Below, piece after piece: positions 17,839 through 25,025 of a stretch of DNA of 64,000 nt. Both the position numbers and the translations under genes were made by a program. The DNA is from Flavobacterium frigidimaris (GTDB lineage: Bacteria; Bacteroidota; Bacteroidia; Flavobacteriales; Flavobacteriaceae): contig FQWG01000002.1 of assembly GCA_900129595.1 (NCBI GenBank), forward strand, positions 310,001 to 374,000. The letters are read 5' to 3'. Every line of letters starts with the position of its first letter. The first letter of the stretch is position 1. The notes beneath the pieces were generated by a model. That model worked only from the letters and a program-made list of their open reading frames with translations. It had not been told where the DNA came from and made no database searches.

Positions 17839-18393
17839 ATGACAAAAGAACGCATCATATTAGGTATTGACCCCGGAACGACGATAATGGGTTTTGGATT
17901 GATAAAAGTCATCAATAAAAAAATGGAGTTTCTGCAATTGAACGAATTGCAACTTTCCAAATACGACAATCATTACCAAAAACTAAAAATCATTTTTGAG
18001 CGTACCATCGAATTAATCGAAACGCACCATCCTGACGAAATTGCGATTGAAGCGCCTTTCTTTGGTAAAAACGTACAATCGATGCTAAAATTAGGTCGTG
18101 CACAAGGTGTTGCAATGGCTGCAGGACTTTCAAGAGATATTCCTATTACCGAGTACGAACCTAAAAAAATAAAAATGGCCATTACCGGAAACGGAAATGC
18201 CAGTAAAGAACAAGTTGCCAAAATGCTCCAACAACTTTTAGGTTTAAAAAAATTACCTAAAAACCTGGATTCAACAGATGGTTTGGCGGCTGCAGTTTGT
18301 CACTTTTTCAACTCTGGAAAAATCGTTGCCGGAAAAAGTTATACCGGTTGGGATGCTTTTGTAAAACAAAACGAAGATAAAGTTAGAAAATAG
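17839..18393 (+). CDS. ruvC: Crossover junction endodeoxyribonuclease RuvC
   Basis: 184-aa Holliday-junction resolvase. The four acidic catalytic residues of the RNase H-like fold are present: D11 (LGIDPGT), E71 ([10 protein letters not shown]), D144 and D147 ([13 protein letters not shown]). Length and motif spacing match E. coli RuvC (D7, E66, D138, D141). It acts as a dimer with RuvAB in recombinational repair. The following four-helix-bundle gene separates it from hemW. No ruvA/ruvB is nearby. Confidence 0.97.
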   Translation: MTKERIILGIDPGTTIMGFGLIKVINKKMEFLQLNELQLSKYDNHYQKLKIIFERTIELIETHHPDEIAIEAPFFGKNVQSMLKLGRAQGVAMAAGLSRDIPITEYEPKKIKMAITGNGNASKEQVAKMLQQLLGLKKLPKNLDSTDGLAAAVCHFFNSGKIVAGKSYTGWDAFVKQNEDKVRK

Positions 18394-18961
18394 TGTTCCG
18401 TAATCAGTTTTTTAGTGATCAGTTTATAGATTATCTAAAAAGTGATCAGTTTTTAAAATAATACATAATGACATTCCACGATTTATTCGCTTATAAAAAA
18501 TCTTTTTCCTTAGCAATGAAAATATTTGATATTACAAAATCATTTCCTAAAGAAGAAATCTATTCACTAACGGATCAAATAAGGCGCTCTTCACGAAGTG
18601 TACCCGTAACTATTGCTGAAGCTTACAGAAAAAGAATCTATCCTAAACACTTTTATAGCAAGTTAACTGATTCTGATGGAGAAAATTCTGAAACACAAGT
18701 TTGGTTAGAATTTGCTTTTGTTTGTAAATACATTTCTAATGATTCATATCAAGAACTTCTAGCCGAAAGTACTGAAATAGGAAAACTAATTAATTACATG
18801 CTTTTTAATCCTGAAAAATTTGGAGTCAAAAAGGAGTAAGCAGTATTCAGTTTTTTAGTATTCAATATTTTAACAACTCAAAAACTGAACACTAAAAAAC
18901 TGAATACTGAATACTTTTCTAATAACTGAACACTAAAAACCTGAACACTGAACACTATAAA
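18394..18961. repeat. Repeat arms around the second four-helix-bundle gene
   Basis: Upstream (18396-18455) are two to three copies of a 'cagttttttagtgatcag' unit. Downstream (18842-18957) the unit recurs as 'cagttttttagtattca' and, inverted, as 'ctgaacactaaaaaactgaatactgaatac' several times. The small gene 18468-18839 lies between these arms, giving a repeat-gene-repeat cassette wedged between ruvC and hemW. Confidence 0.7.
18468..18839 (+). CDS. Four-helix bundle protein (23S rRNA intervening-sequence protein family)
   Basis: 123-aa helical protein, second TIGR02436/IVS-family member in the window. Family-type segments seen are FDITKSFPKEEIYSLTDQIRRSSRSVPVTIAEAYRKR and SDGENSETQVWLEFAFVCKYIS. 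It is only distantly similar to the copy at 10208. Like that copy it lies between housekeeping genes (ruvC and hemW) and is surrounded by direct and inverted copies of a short repeat. Biochemical role unknown. Confidence 0.87.
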   Translation: MTFHDLFAYKKSFSLAMKIFDITKSFPKEEIYSLTDQIRRSSRSVPVTIAEAYRKRIYPKHFYSKLTDSDGENSETQVWLEFAFVCKYISNDSYQELLAESTEIGKLINYMLFNPEKFGVKKE

Positions 18962-20095
18962 ATGAGCGGCATCTACATTCATATTCCTTTTTGCAAGCAG
19001 GCTTGCCACTATTGTGACTTTCATTTTTCGACTTCGATGAAAAAGAAAGACGATATGGTTTTGGCTTTAGCCAAAGAAATTGCCAGGCGTAAAAATGAGT
19101 TTTCAACTGAAATTGTAGAAACTATTTATTTTGGCGGTGGAACTCCTTCGGTATTATCAAATGACGAAATAAACTTTTTAATTTCTGAAGTTTATAAAAA
19201 TTATAAAGTGGTTGAAAACCCTGAAATCACGCTTGAAGCCAATCCGGATGATTTATCTACTGAAAGAATTTTCGAATTATCAAAAAGCCCAATTAATCGT
19301 TTAAGCATTGGGATTCAGTCTTTTTATGAAGAAGATTTAAAGATGATGAATCGCGCTCATAATTCGGCGGAAGCTATAAATTGTTTGACAGAAGCAACAA
19401 AATACTTTGATAATATTTCACTTGATTTAATTTACGGAATTCCGGGTTTGACAGATGAAATGTGGAAGAAAAATATTGAAACTGCGTTGTCATTTGGCAT
19501 TCCTCATATTTCGAGTTATGCTTTGACTGTTGAACCTAAAACGGCTTTAAGAAAACTAATCGATACCGGAAAAATTGCCGAACCACAAGACGAAGTTGCT
19601 TCCAATCACTTTATGATTTTGGTGGAAATGCTTCAAAAAAATGGTTTTATTCACTATGAATTATCGAATTTTGGAAAAGAAGGTTATTTCTCTAAAAACA
19701 ATTCGGCGTATTGGCTGGGAAAAAAATATATCGGAATTGGCCCTTCGGCACATAGCTATGATGGCGAAAAAAGAGGCTGGAATATTGCCAATAATTCTCT
19801 TTATTTAAAATCGATTCAGAACGATGAACTTCCAATAGAAACTGAAATCCTGACCATTTCTGATCGTTACAATGAATATATTATGACAGGTTTAAGAACT
19901 ATTTGGGGCGTTTCTTTAGAACGAATTGAAACTGAATTTGGCTTAGAATATTTGAATTATCTCAAAAAGCAAAGTCAGAAATTCTTAAACGACGATTTAC
20001 TTTCGATAGAAAACAATATTCTAAAACCAACCGCAAAAGGAAAATTTTTAACGGATGGAATTGCTTCAGATTTATTTTATTTAAATTTGAAATGA
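18962..20095 (+). CDS. hemW: Radical SAM haem chaperone HemW
   Basis: 377-aa radical SAM protein. The cluster-binding motif C11-x3-C15-x2-C18 lies in PFCKQACHYCDFHF, with F10 and the following residues typical of HemW, not HemN. YFGGGTPS (SAM-binding GGE-like motif) and LSIGIQSF follow. The C-terminal HemN_C domain is present. HemW members insert or deliver haem to respiratory proteins and are often misannotated as oxygen-independent coproporphyrinogen III oxidases. Same strand as ruvC and the four-helix cassette. Confidence 0.92.
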   Translation: MSGIYIHIPFCKQACHYCDFHFSTSMKKKDDMVLALAKEIARRKNEFSTEIVETIYFGGGTPSVLSNDEINFLISEVYKNYKVVENPEITLEANPDDLSTERIFELSKSPINRLSIGIQSFYEEDLKMMNRAHNSAEAINCLTEATKYFDNISLDLIYGIPGLTDEMWKKNIETALSFGIPHISSYALTVEPKTALRKLIDTGKIAEPQDEVASNHFMILVEMLQKNGFIHYELSNFGKEGYFSKNNSAYWLGKKYIGIGPSAHSYDGEKRGWNIANNSLYLKSIQNDELPIETEILTISDRYNEYIMTGLRTIWGVSLERIETEFGLEYLNYLKKQSQKFLNDDLLSIENNILKPTAKGKFLTDGIASDLFYLNLK

Positions 20096-20217
20096 GAGCT
20101 TAACCGCAAGGTTCGCTAAAGTTTACGCAAAGAACGCTATTTGTTTTTTTGTAGGAATAAATTTATGTAAAATTTTAAATACTACATTTGAGTTTTTAAT
20201 TATTAAAATTAATACTC
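20096..20217. repeat. Left repeat arm and -7 element of the GxxExxY gene
   Basis: TTAACCGCAAGGTTCGC...ACGCAAAG (20100-20132) is inverted relative to CTTTGCGTAG...CCTTGCGGTTAA (about 20635-20668) downstream of the next gene. TACATTTG at 20183-20190 matches the -7 consensus, suggesting the cassette carries its own promoter, although no TTG lies at the ideal distance. Confidence 0.6.
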
Positions 20218-20595
20218 ATGTCAGAAAATGAATTATCACGAATTGTTTTTGATTGCGCCTTAAAAGTCCATCAAACTTTAGGCCCCGGGCTTTTAGAAAG
20301 TGCTTATGAAGAATGCCTTTTTTATGAATTAAAAAAATCAGGTTTAGCAATTGAAAAGCAAAAACCACTCCCTTTAATTTACGAAGAAATAAAATTAGAT
20401 ATTGGTTATAGATTAGATATTATAATTGAAAATAAATTAATTTTGGAAATAAAATCGGTTGACGCTTTAAATGAAATCCATTTCGCGCAACTATTAACTT
20501 ATTTAAAATTAACAAATTGCAAATTAGGTTTACTTATAAATTTTAATGTCGTTTTAATAAAAAATGGAATGCGCAGGGTTGTAAACAAACTGTAG
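20218..20595 (+). CDS. GxxExxY family protein
   Basis: 125-aa protein of the GxxExxY family: the motif is GLLESAYEECL after HQTLGPG (about residues 19-34), followed by a beta-rich LPLIYEEIKLDIGYRLDIIIENKLILEIKS stretch resembling a PD-(D/E)xK nuclease core (D, then E-I-K). Function is unproven; nuclease-like activity is only suggested by fold resemblance. It sits between hemW and a cyclase-family gene, bracketed by inverted repeats of the 'accgcaagg/ccttgcggt' family, as an inserted cassette would. Confidence 0.87.
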   Translation: MSENELSRIVFDCALKVHQTLGPGLLESAYEECLFYELKKSGLAIEKQKPLPLIYEEIKLDIGYRLDIIIENKLILEIKSVDALNEIHFAQLLTYLKLTNCKLGLLINFNVVLIKNGMRRVVNKL

Positions 20596-20673
20596 CTTCT
20601 TAATTTAAAAAGATAATTTATAAAACCTTGCGAACTTTGCGTAGAACCTTTGCGCCCCTTGCGGTTAAAACTT

Positions 20674-21447
20674 ATGATAGCAAAAATCAACAAGTTCGAA
20701 ATCAACCTATCAAAACCCATTGATATCTCAATTCCGTTAACGAATACAGACGAAAATCCGATTGCGTGGTACATCGAAAAACCGGTTATCGAACCTGTAG
20801 TTTTTGGAGATTGGATTGGGAAAGTTTCTGAAGGAAAATCATCAACCAATTTCAATAATATTTTCTTTAATCCCCACGGGCACGGAACGCATACGGAATG
20901 TTTAGGACATATTACGAATGAATTTTACAGCATCAATCAATCGTTGAAACAGTTTTTCTTCTTTGCGAAACTGATTACAATCGAGCCTGAAAAAATTGGG
21001 GAGGATTTGGTGATTACAAAAGAGCACATTTCAAGTTCGCTCAATGGCACAAATGCTTCGACCCCGCTCAGCAAGACAGAAGCTTTAGTGATCAGAACAC
21101 TTCCAAATCAAAAAGATAAAAAGTCACGAAAATACTCCAATACAAATCCACCTTATTTATCTGAAGAAGCAGCGATTTTCATCCGCGAAAGCGAAGTTCA
21201 GCATTTATTAATTGACTTGCCAAGTGTTGACAAAGAACATGACGAAGGAAAATTATTAGCGCACAAAGCATTTTGGAATGTAAAAGATACTTTACACTTA
21301 AATGCTGATGCACGTTTAAATGCAACAATTACAGAAATGATTTATGTTCCAGACGAAATCGAAGATGGAAATTACATCCTAAATCTTCAAATTGCTTCGT
21401 TCGAAAATGACGCAAGTCCGTCAAAACCAATTTTATATAAGATTTAA
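20674..21447 (+). CDS. Cyclase family protein (kynurenine formamidase-like)
   Basis: 257-aa metal-dependent hydrolase. The zinc-binding motif of the cyclase/kynurenine formamidase family appears as HGHGTHTECLGH (His-x-Gly-Thr-His variant with Glu in place of Asp), about residues 72-83, with a later LLIDLPSVDKEHDEGKL block. Substrates in the family include N-formylkynurenine and related amides; here none can be assigned. The start at ATG 20674 was chosen over an in-frame TTG at 20650, which lies inside the right repeat arm of the preceding GxxExxY cassette. Confidence 0.85.
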   Translation: MIAKINKFEINLSKPIDISIPLTNTDENPIAWYIEKPVIEPVVFGDWIGKVSEGKSSTNFNNIFFNPHGHGTHTECLGHITNEFYSINQSLKQFFFFAKLITIEPEKIGEDLVITKEHISSSLNGTNASTPLSKTEALVIRTLPNQKDKKSRKYSNTNPPYLSEEAAIFIRESEVQHLLIDLPSVDKEHDEGKLLAHKAFWNVKDTLHLNADARLNATITEMIYVPDEIEDGNYILNLQIASFENDASPSKPILYKI

Positions 21448-21606
21448 AATAGCCGCCAAGAATTTGACGAATTATGCTTGTGTCTTTTTTGCCACAGATT
21501 AGAAGATTTACACAGATTTTATCCTTTTAATCCTTTAATCTGTGGCAGAATAAAAGACGAAATTCGTGTAAATTCGCGAAATTCGTGGCAAAAAAAACCA
21601 ACCAAT
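21448..21606. repeat. Intergenic repeats, false N-terminus for GNAT gene
   Basis: Contains the 'gccacagattagaagatttacacagatt...aatctgtggc' hairpin (about 21490-21545) and an 'aattcgtg..aattcgcgaaattcgtggc' unit. The region is open in the GNAT reading frame, so an automatic caller could extend that gene 43 codons into this repeat. Confidence 0.6.
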
Positions 21607-22005
21607 ATGATTAGCGTTTCAACAGATAAAGCCAAACTTGACGTTCCGTTCATACAAAACTTTTTAAAAGATATTTACTGGGCAGCCGGAAGAACTATCG
21701 AAGAAGTGCAGACAACAATTGATGCTTCGGTTTGTTTTGGAATTTACTTCAACGACAAACAAATTGGCTTTGCGAGAGTCATTACCGACTATGTCGTTTT
21801 TGGTTACGTAATGGATGTGTTTATTACCGAGGAACATCGCGGAAAAGGATATTCATCTCTTTTAATTGCAAATATGATGAACGAGCCTATTCTTAAAAAT
21901 ATTCAAATTTGGAGATTGGCTACAACTGATGCACACTTTTTATATCGTAAATTTGGTTTTACAGAATTGAAACATCCTGAAAAAATGATGGAAAAAAAAC
22001 TATGA
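21607..22005 (+). CDS. GNAT family N-acetyltransferase
   Basis: 132-aa acetyltransferase. The acetyl-CoA-binding motif A is visible as VMDVFITEEHRGKGYSSLL (R/Q-x-x-G-x-G/A type, about residues 76-94), followed by a C-terminal FLYRKFGFTEL. The acceptor is unknown. The start MISVSTDKAK was chosen because everything upstream in frame is intergenic repeat. Its stop overlaps the start of the DUF4260 gene by 4 bp, so these two genes, and probably the YjbR gene after them, are co-transcribed. Confidence 0.88.
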   Translation: MISVSTDKAKLDVPFIQNFLKDIYWAAGRTIEEVQTTIDASVCFGIYFNDKQIGFARVITDYVVFGYVMDVFITEEHRGKGYSSLLIANMMNEPILKNIQIWRLATTDAHFLYRKFGFTELKHPEKMMEKKL

Positions 22006-22352
22006 AAACAATAATCAAACTCGAAGAAGCGGCTTTATTTATCCTCGGAATCTTTTTATTCAACCGTTTAAATTTTGAATGGTGGTGGTTTTTAGTTTTA
22101 ATTTTAGCCCCGGATTTGTCTATGTTGGGTTATCTTTTTGGAAACAAAAGCGGTGCATTTTTTTATAATGTATTTCATCATAAAGGAATTGCACTTTTAG
22201 TTTATGCTTTAGGATGTTATTTAAGTATTGAAACGATTCAATTAGCCGGAATTATTCTATTTGCACATTCGGCAATGGATCGGATTTTTGGATACGGATT
22301 AAAATATGAAAAGGGTTTTAAATACACTCACTTAGGTGAAATTGGTAAATAA
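22002..22352 (+). CDS. DUF4260 family membrane protein
   Basis: 116-aa membrane protein with three to four hydrophobic helices (EWWWFLVLILAPDLSML, YNVFHHKGIALLVYALGCYL, and others). The segments FFYNVFHHK and AHSAMDRIFGYGLKY match DUF4260, a small family of unknown function. It overlaps the GNAT gene by 4 bp (ATGA) and is followed after 8 bp by the YjbR-type gene, indicating translational coupling in a small operon. Confidence 0.85.
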   Translation: MKTIIKLEEAALFILGIFLFNRLNFEWWWFLVLILAPDLSMLGYLFGNKSGAFFYNVFHHKGIALLVYALGCYLSIETIQLAGIILFAHSAMDRIFGYGLKYEKGFKYTHLGEIGK

Positions 22353-22360
22353 GAAATGAT

Positions 22361-22732
22361 ATGAATCTAGAAACGTATTACGAATATTGTCTTTCAAAAA
22401 AAGGCGTTAGCGAACATTTTCCTTTTGATGAAAATACTTTGGTTTTTAAAGTTGGCGGAAAAATGTTTGCTTTATCTTCTTTGTCACAATGGGAAAAGAA
22501 TGAACCTTCAGTCAATTTAAAGTGCGATCCGGAGCGTGCTCAGGAATTACGAGCAGAATATGACGAGATAAAACCGGGATTTCATATGAGCAAGGTACAC
22601 TGGAATACGGTTGCTTTAAACGGGAGTTTGTCAACCGCTTTTGTCAGGGAATTGATCGACCACTCGTATGAATTGGTTTTCAAAAGTTTGACAAAGAAAA
22701 TTCAGAATGAAATTATTGAATTAGAAAATTAG
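22361..22732 (+). CDS. MmcQ/YjbR family DNA-binding-like protein
   Basis: 123-aa protein with a CyaY-like fold as known for the MmcQ/YjbR family. Signatures are GVSEHFPFDENTLVFKVGGKMFAL and NLKCDPERAQELRAEYDEIKPGFHMSKVHWNTV. Some members bind DNA weakly, but the function is not established. Last gene of the GNAT-DUF4260-YjbR run. Confidence 0.9.
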   Translation: MNLETYYEYCLSKKGVSEHFPFDENTLVFKVGGKMFALSSLSQWEKNEPSVNLKCDPERAQELRAEYDEIKPGFHMSKVHWNTVALNGSLSTAFVRELIDHSYELVFKSLTKKIQNEIIELEN

Positions 22733-22803
22733 GCATTAAATTTGCACCATAAGAAAAAAACTTAGCAACTCAGTTACTATGTAACTTAGCAACTTATAAA
22801 AAT

Positions 22804-23538
22804 ATGAAAGAACAATTTAAAAAATTTCTAAACGAAGAACAAGATCCAAAAGCGATTGAGAAAATCACTTCGAAACTCCATGATTTATTGATGAAAGGTG
22901 AAGAAATTGGATATATTGCCGTTCAAAAAAAACCGGCAATCACTGTTTTTCCTGATAGTATTGTATTAACAAACAAACGAATCATTATTTGTCAGCCTAA
23001 AAATTTAGGTCTTTCAATGGATTTTACTGATTATACTTGGGATAATGTTGCGGGTGCTTTTGTAAAAGAAAATATTTTAGGTTCAGAATTTTCGTTTAAT
23101 ACCAATACTGATTTATCAATTTCGATTGATTACATTCCGAAAATTCAGGCCAGAAAAATTTATACATACGCTAAAGAACAATTAGATTTAATAAAAAATC
23201 CAATTGTTGCCGAAACTCCAATCGCAGAAACTCCAATCGTAGAAACAGCACAAGTTGTTGAGGAAGAAGATGACCTTGAAGAGGAAGTAGAAGAAGTTGA
23301 AACGGAAGAAGTAACAAATTATGCTGAAATCATGCCGGCTGCTACTCCATCTTATACAGAAACTTACGAGCCTATTCAGCCACCAACACAGCCTGCATCA
23401 GGAGATCGTAAATTAAGTGACTTATCTAAAGAAGAACTTTTCGATAAATTGCAGAATTACAAAAAATTACTTGACAACGGATTAATCATGCAAGGTGAAT
23501 ATGATGTTTACAAAAAAGAAATATTGAGTTATATGTAA
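22804..23538 (+). CDS. PH domain and SHOCT domain protein
   Basis: 244-aa cytosolic protein in three parts. Residues about 30-120 form a bacterial PH-like domain (EEIGYIAVQKKPAITVFPDSIVLTNKRIIICQPKN). A linker rich in Pro, Thr and especially Glu (about 130-200) contains a very acidic EEEDDLEEEVEEVETEE run. The last 40 residues form a SHOCT motif (KLSDLSKEELFDKLQNYKKLLDNGLIMQGEYDVYKKEIL), a short C-terminal module that often mediates oligomerisation. Function unknown. A hairpin terminator follows. Confidence 0.82.
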   Translation: MKEQFKKFLNEEQDPKAIEKITSKLHDLLMKGEEIGYIAVQKKPAITVFPDSIVLTNKRIIICQPKNLGLSMDFTDYTWDNVAGAFVKENILGSEFSFNTNTDLSISIDYIPKIQARKIYTYAKEQLDLIKNPIVAETPIAETPIVETAQVVEEEDDLEEEVEEVETEEVTNYAEIMPAATPSYTETYEPIQPPTQPASGDRKLSDLSKEELFDKLQNYKKLLDNGLIMQGEYDVYKKEILSYM

Positions 23539-23558
23539 AAATGTAATTTGTAAAATGT

Positions 23559-23597
23559 AAAAAGTCTTAGGCTCTAATTGAACTTAAGACTTTTTTT
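23559..23597. terminator. Terminator after the PH-SHOCT gene
   Basis: AAAAAGTCTTA pairs with TAAGACTTTTT over a 15-nt loop and is followed by further T residues. It lies between convergent genes; a short 'acattttacaagct' direct repeat (23619-23660) follows. Confidence 0.7.
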
Positions 23598-23657
23598 ATG
23601 ACTTGTTTTTAGAATGAACATTTTACATTTTACAAGCTACATTTTACAAGCTACATT

Positions 23658-24758
23658 TTACAAAGTAGCTTTCTGCTTTTCTACAAAACTATTCGATTGC
23701 AGTTCTAATAACTCCGTTGCATTTTTACGCTGCAAATCGTATAGATTTTTATCTTCTGCAATATCAGCGTATACTTTGTCATGCATTTCAGCGCTCGTTT
23801 TGACTAATAAATCACGTTGGTATTTATTTTGTGCCAAAGTTGCTTTCATAGCCGTTTCAGCTTCTTCCTGTTTGAAATCGAATTCCCCTTTTGGAGCCAA
23901 AAGTTTTGCAATAATTGGAGACGTTTCGATTGCCAGAAACAATAACATAATAAAGAATGACGGCAACCAGGGCAATTTATCCAATGCATTGATACGCGCC
24001 ATTAAACCATCAAAACCTTCAATGATAGGCTGTGTCAGCGATACTTTTTTATCTAAATCTGCCTGAAGCTGCGTACCTGCTTTTTCTTTTGCAGCTATTT
24101 TTGCTTCATTAGTCGTTTTTAAAGTTTCAAATTCCTTTAGAGCTGCATCGTGTTTCTCTCGTTTCTCTTTATAAACAGGACCTTTACCCAATTTTTTAGT
24201 TCCGGTTGTTCCTTCAGCTTCTGTGATATAAGTCGCATAAAGAGCATTTACTTCTTTTTCTTTATTCAGAATATCTGCTTTTAAAGCTGCAATCTCAGCC
24301 TTATTTTTATCTAAATCTGATTTAAAATAATTACCAACTTGTTTTTTATTGGCCAATTCCATTTCGTTTTTTTCCTTCAACAAAACGGTATTGATTTCTT
24401 TTTCGAAAATTTTAATTTCTAAAGGTTTAGAAATTACGATGGCAATAATAACTGCCAACATAATTCGCGGAGTTGCCTGTAGAAATTCATCAAAAAAACG
24501 ATCTCTTTTTTTAATTGTCGAAACGATAAACCGGTCCAGATTAAAGATTAACAAACTCCAGACAAACCCAAAAGCTACAGCCGGATAAATAGAGTCAAAA
24601 ACAGTGAAAAGCGCATAAGCACTGGCCAGAAAAGCCATAACAGCAGTAAAGAAAACGGTGGCGCCAATACCAACATATTTGGTTTGTTCGCCTTCTGAGC
24701 AGCCTTCGAGTAAGTCCCGATCAGCCCCAGAACAAAGGATAAAAAATTGTTTTAACAT
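23658..24758 (-). CDS. DUF4407 membrane protein
   Basis: 366-aa protein matching DUF4407. It starts with MLKQFFILCSGADRDLLEGCSEGEQ, then two helices (about 30-55 and 62-80), FNLDRFIVSTIKK, another helix (about 95-112) followed by KPLEIKIFEKEI, a long coiled-coil-like Lys/Glu/Ala-rich stretch (about 120-240) and a last helix near FFIMLLFLAIETSPIIAKLL. The large charged insert between helices is typical. Function unknown. A TAnnTTTG match (CAAATTTA, 24821-24828) lies 63 bp upstream of the start. Confidence 0.85.
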   Translation of the reverse strand: MLKQFFILCSGADRDLLEGCSEGEQTKYVGIGATVFFTAVMAFLASAYALFTVFDSIYPAVAFGFVWSLLIFNLDRFIVSTIKKRDRFFDEFLQATPRIMLAVIIAIVISKPLEIKIFEKEINTVLLKEKNEMELANKKQVGNYFKSDLDKNKAEIAALKADILNKEKEVNALYATYITEAEGTTGTKKLGKGPVYKEKREKHDAALKEFETLKTTNEAKIAAKEKAGTQLQADLDKKVSLTQPIIEGFDGLMARINALDKLPWLPSFFIMLLFLAIETSPIIAKLLAPKGEFDFKQEEAETAMKATLAQNKYQRDLLVKTSAEMHDKVYADIAEDKNLYDLQRKNATELLELQSNSFVEKQKATL

Positions 24759-24913
24759 GATTGATGATTTTTGATTGATGATTACTTCTTCAGTTCGCCC
24801 TTCGGGCTCGTGTGATACGGCAAATTTAGCGCCAAAAATTTAATTCTCAGGTAAATAGTTGATTTGTTTTGACTTGCAGCCTTAAAAATTCCTTTTTTCT
24901 TAAATGTTACTTT

Positions 24914-25003
24914 AACATTAATCTTTTTTTAATGTTGGAAAGGAATCATAACACTATGTTAATTTTTTTTAATGGTCTTAATAACATTAAGGTTCTAGTT
25001 TCG
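24914..25003 (+). promoter_or_regulatory. Candidate operators and promoter of the TonB receptor-phytase unit
   Basis: An inverted repeat AACATTAA (24914-24921) / TTAATGTT (24929-24936) with a 7-nt spacer is followed by a second TTAATG (24969-24974) / CATTAA (24985-24990). The -7 candidate is TAGTTTCG (24996-25003, one mismatch to TAnnTTTG), 23 bp before the start codon. The paired TTAAcATT half-sites next to a weak -7 suggest activator-dependent transcription, possibly phosphate-responsive given the phytase gene; the regulator is not identified. Confidence 0.45.
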
Positions 25004-25025
25004 CAACAAAACAAACTAAAACACA

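Noticed and set aside
21478..21606. 43-codon N-terminal extension of the GNAT gene
   Set aside because: It lies in the 'cacagatt/aatctgtg' hairpin repeat; the domain begins at 21607.
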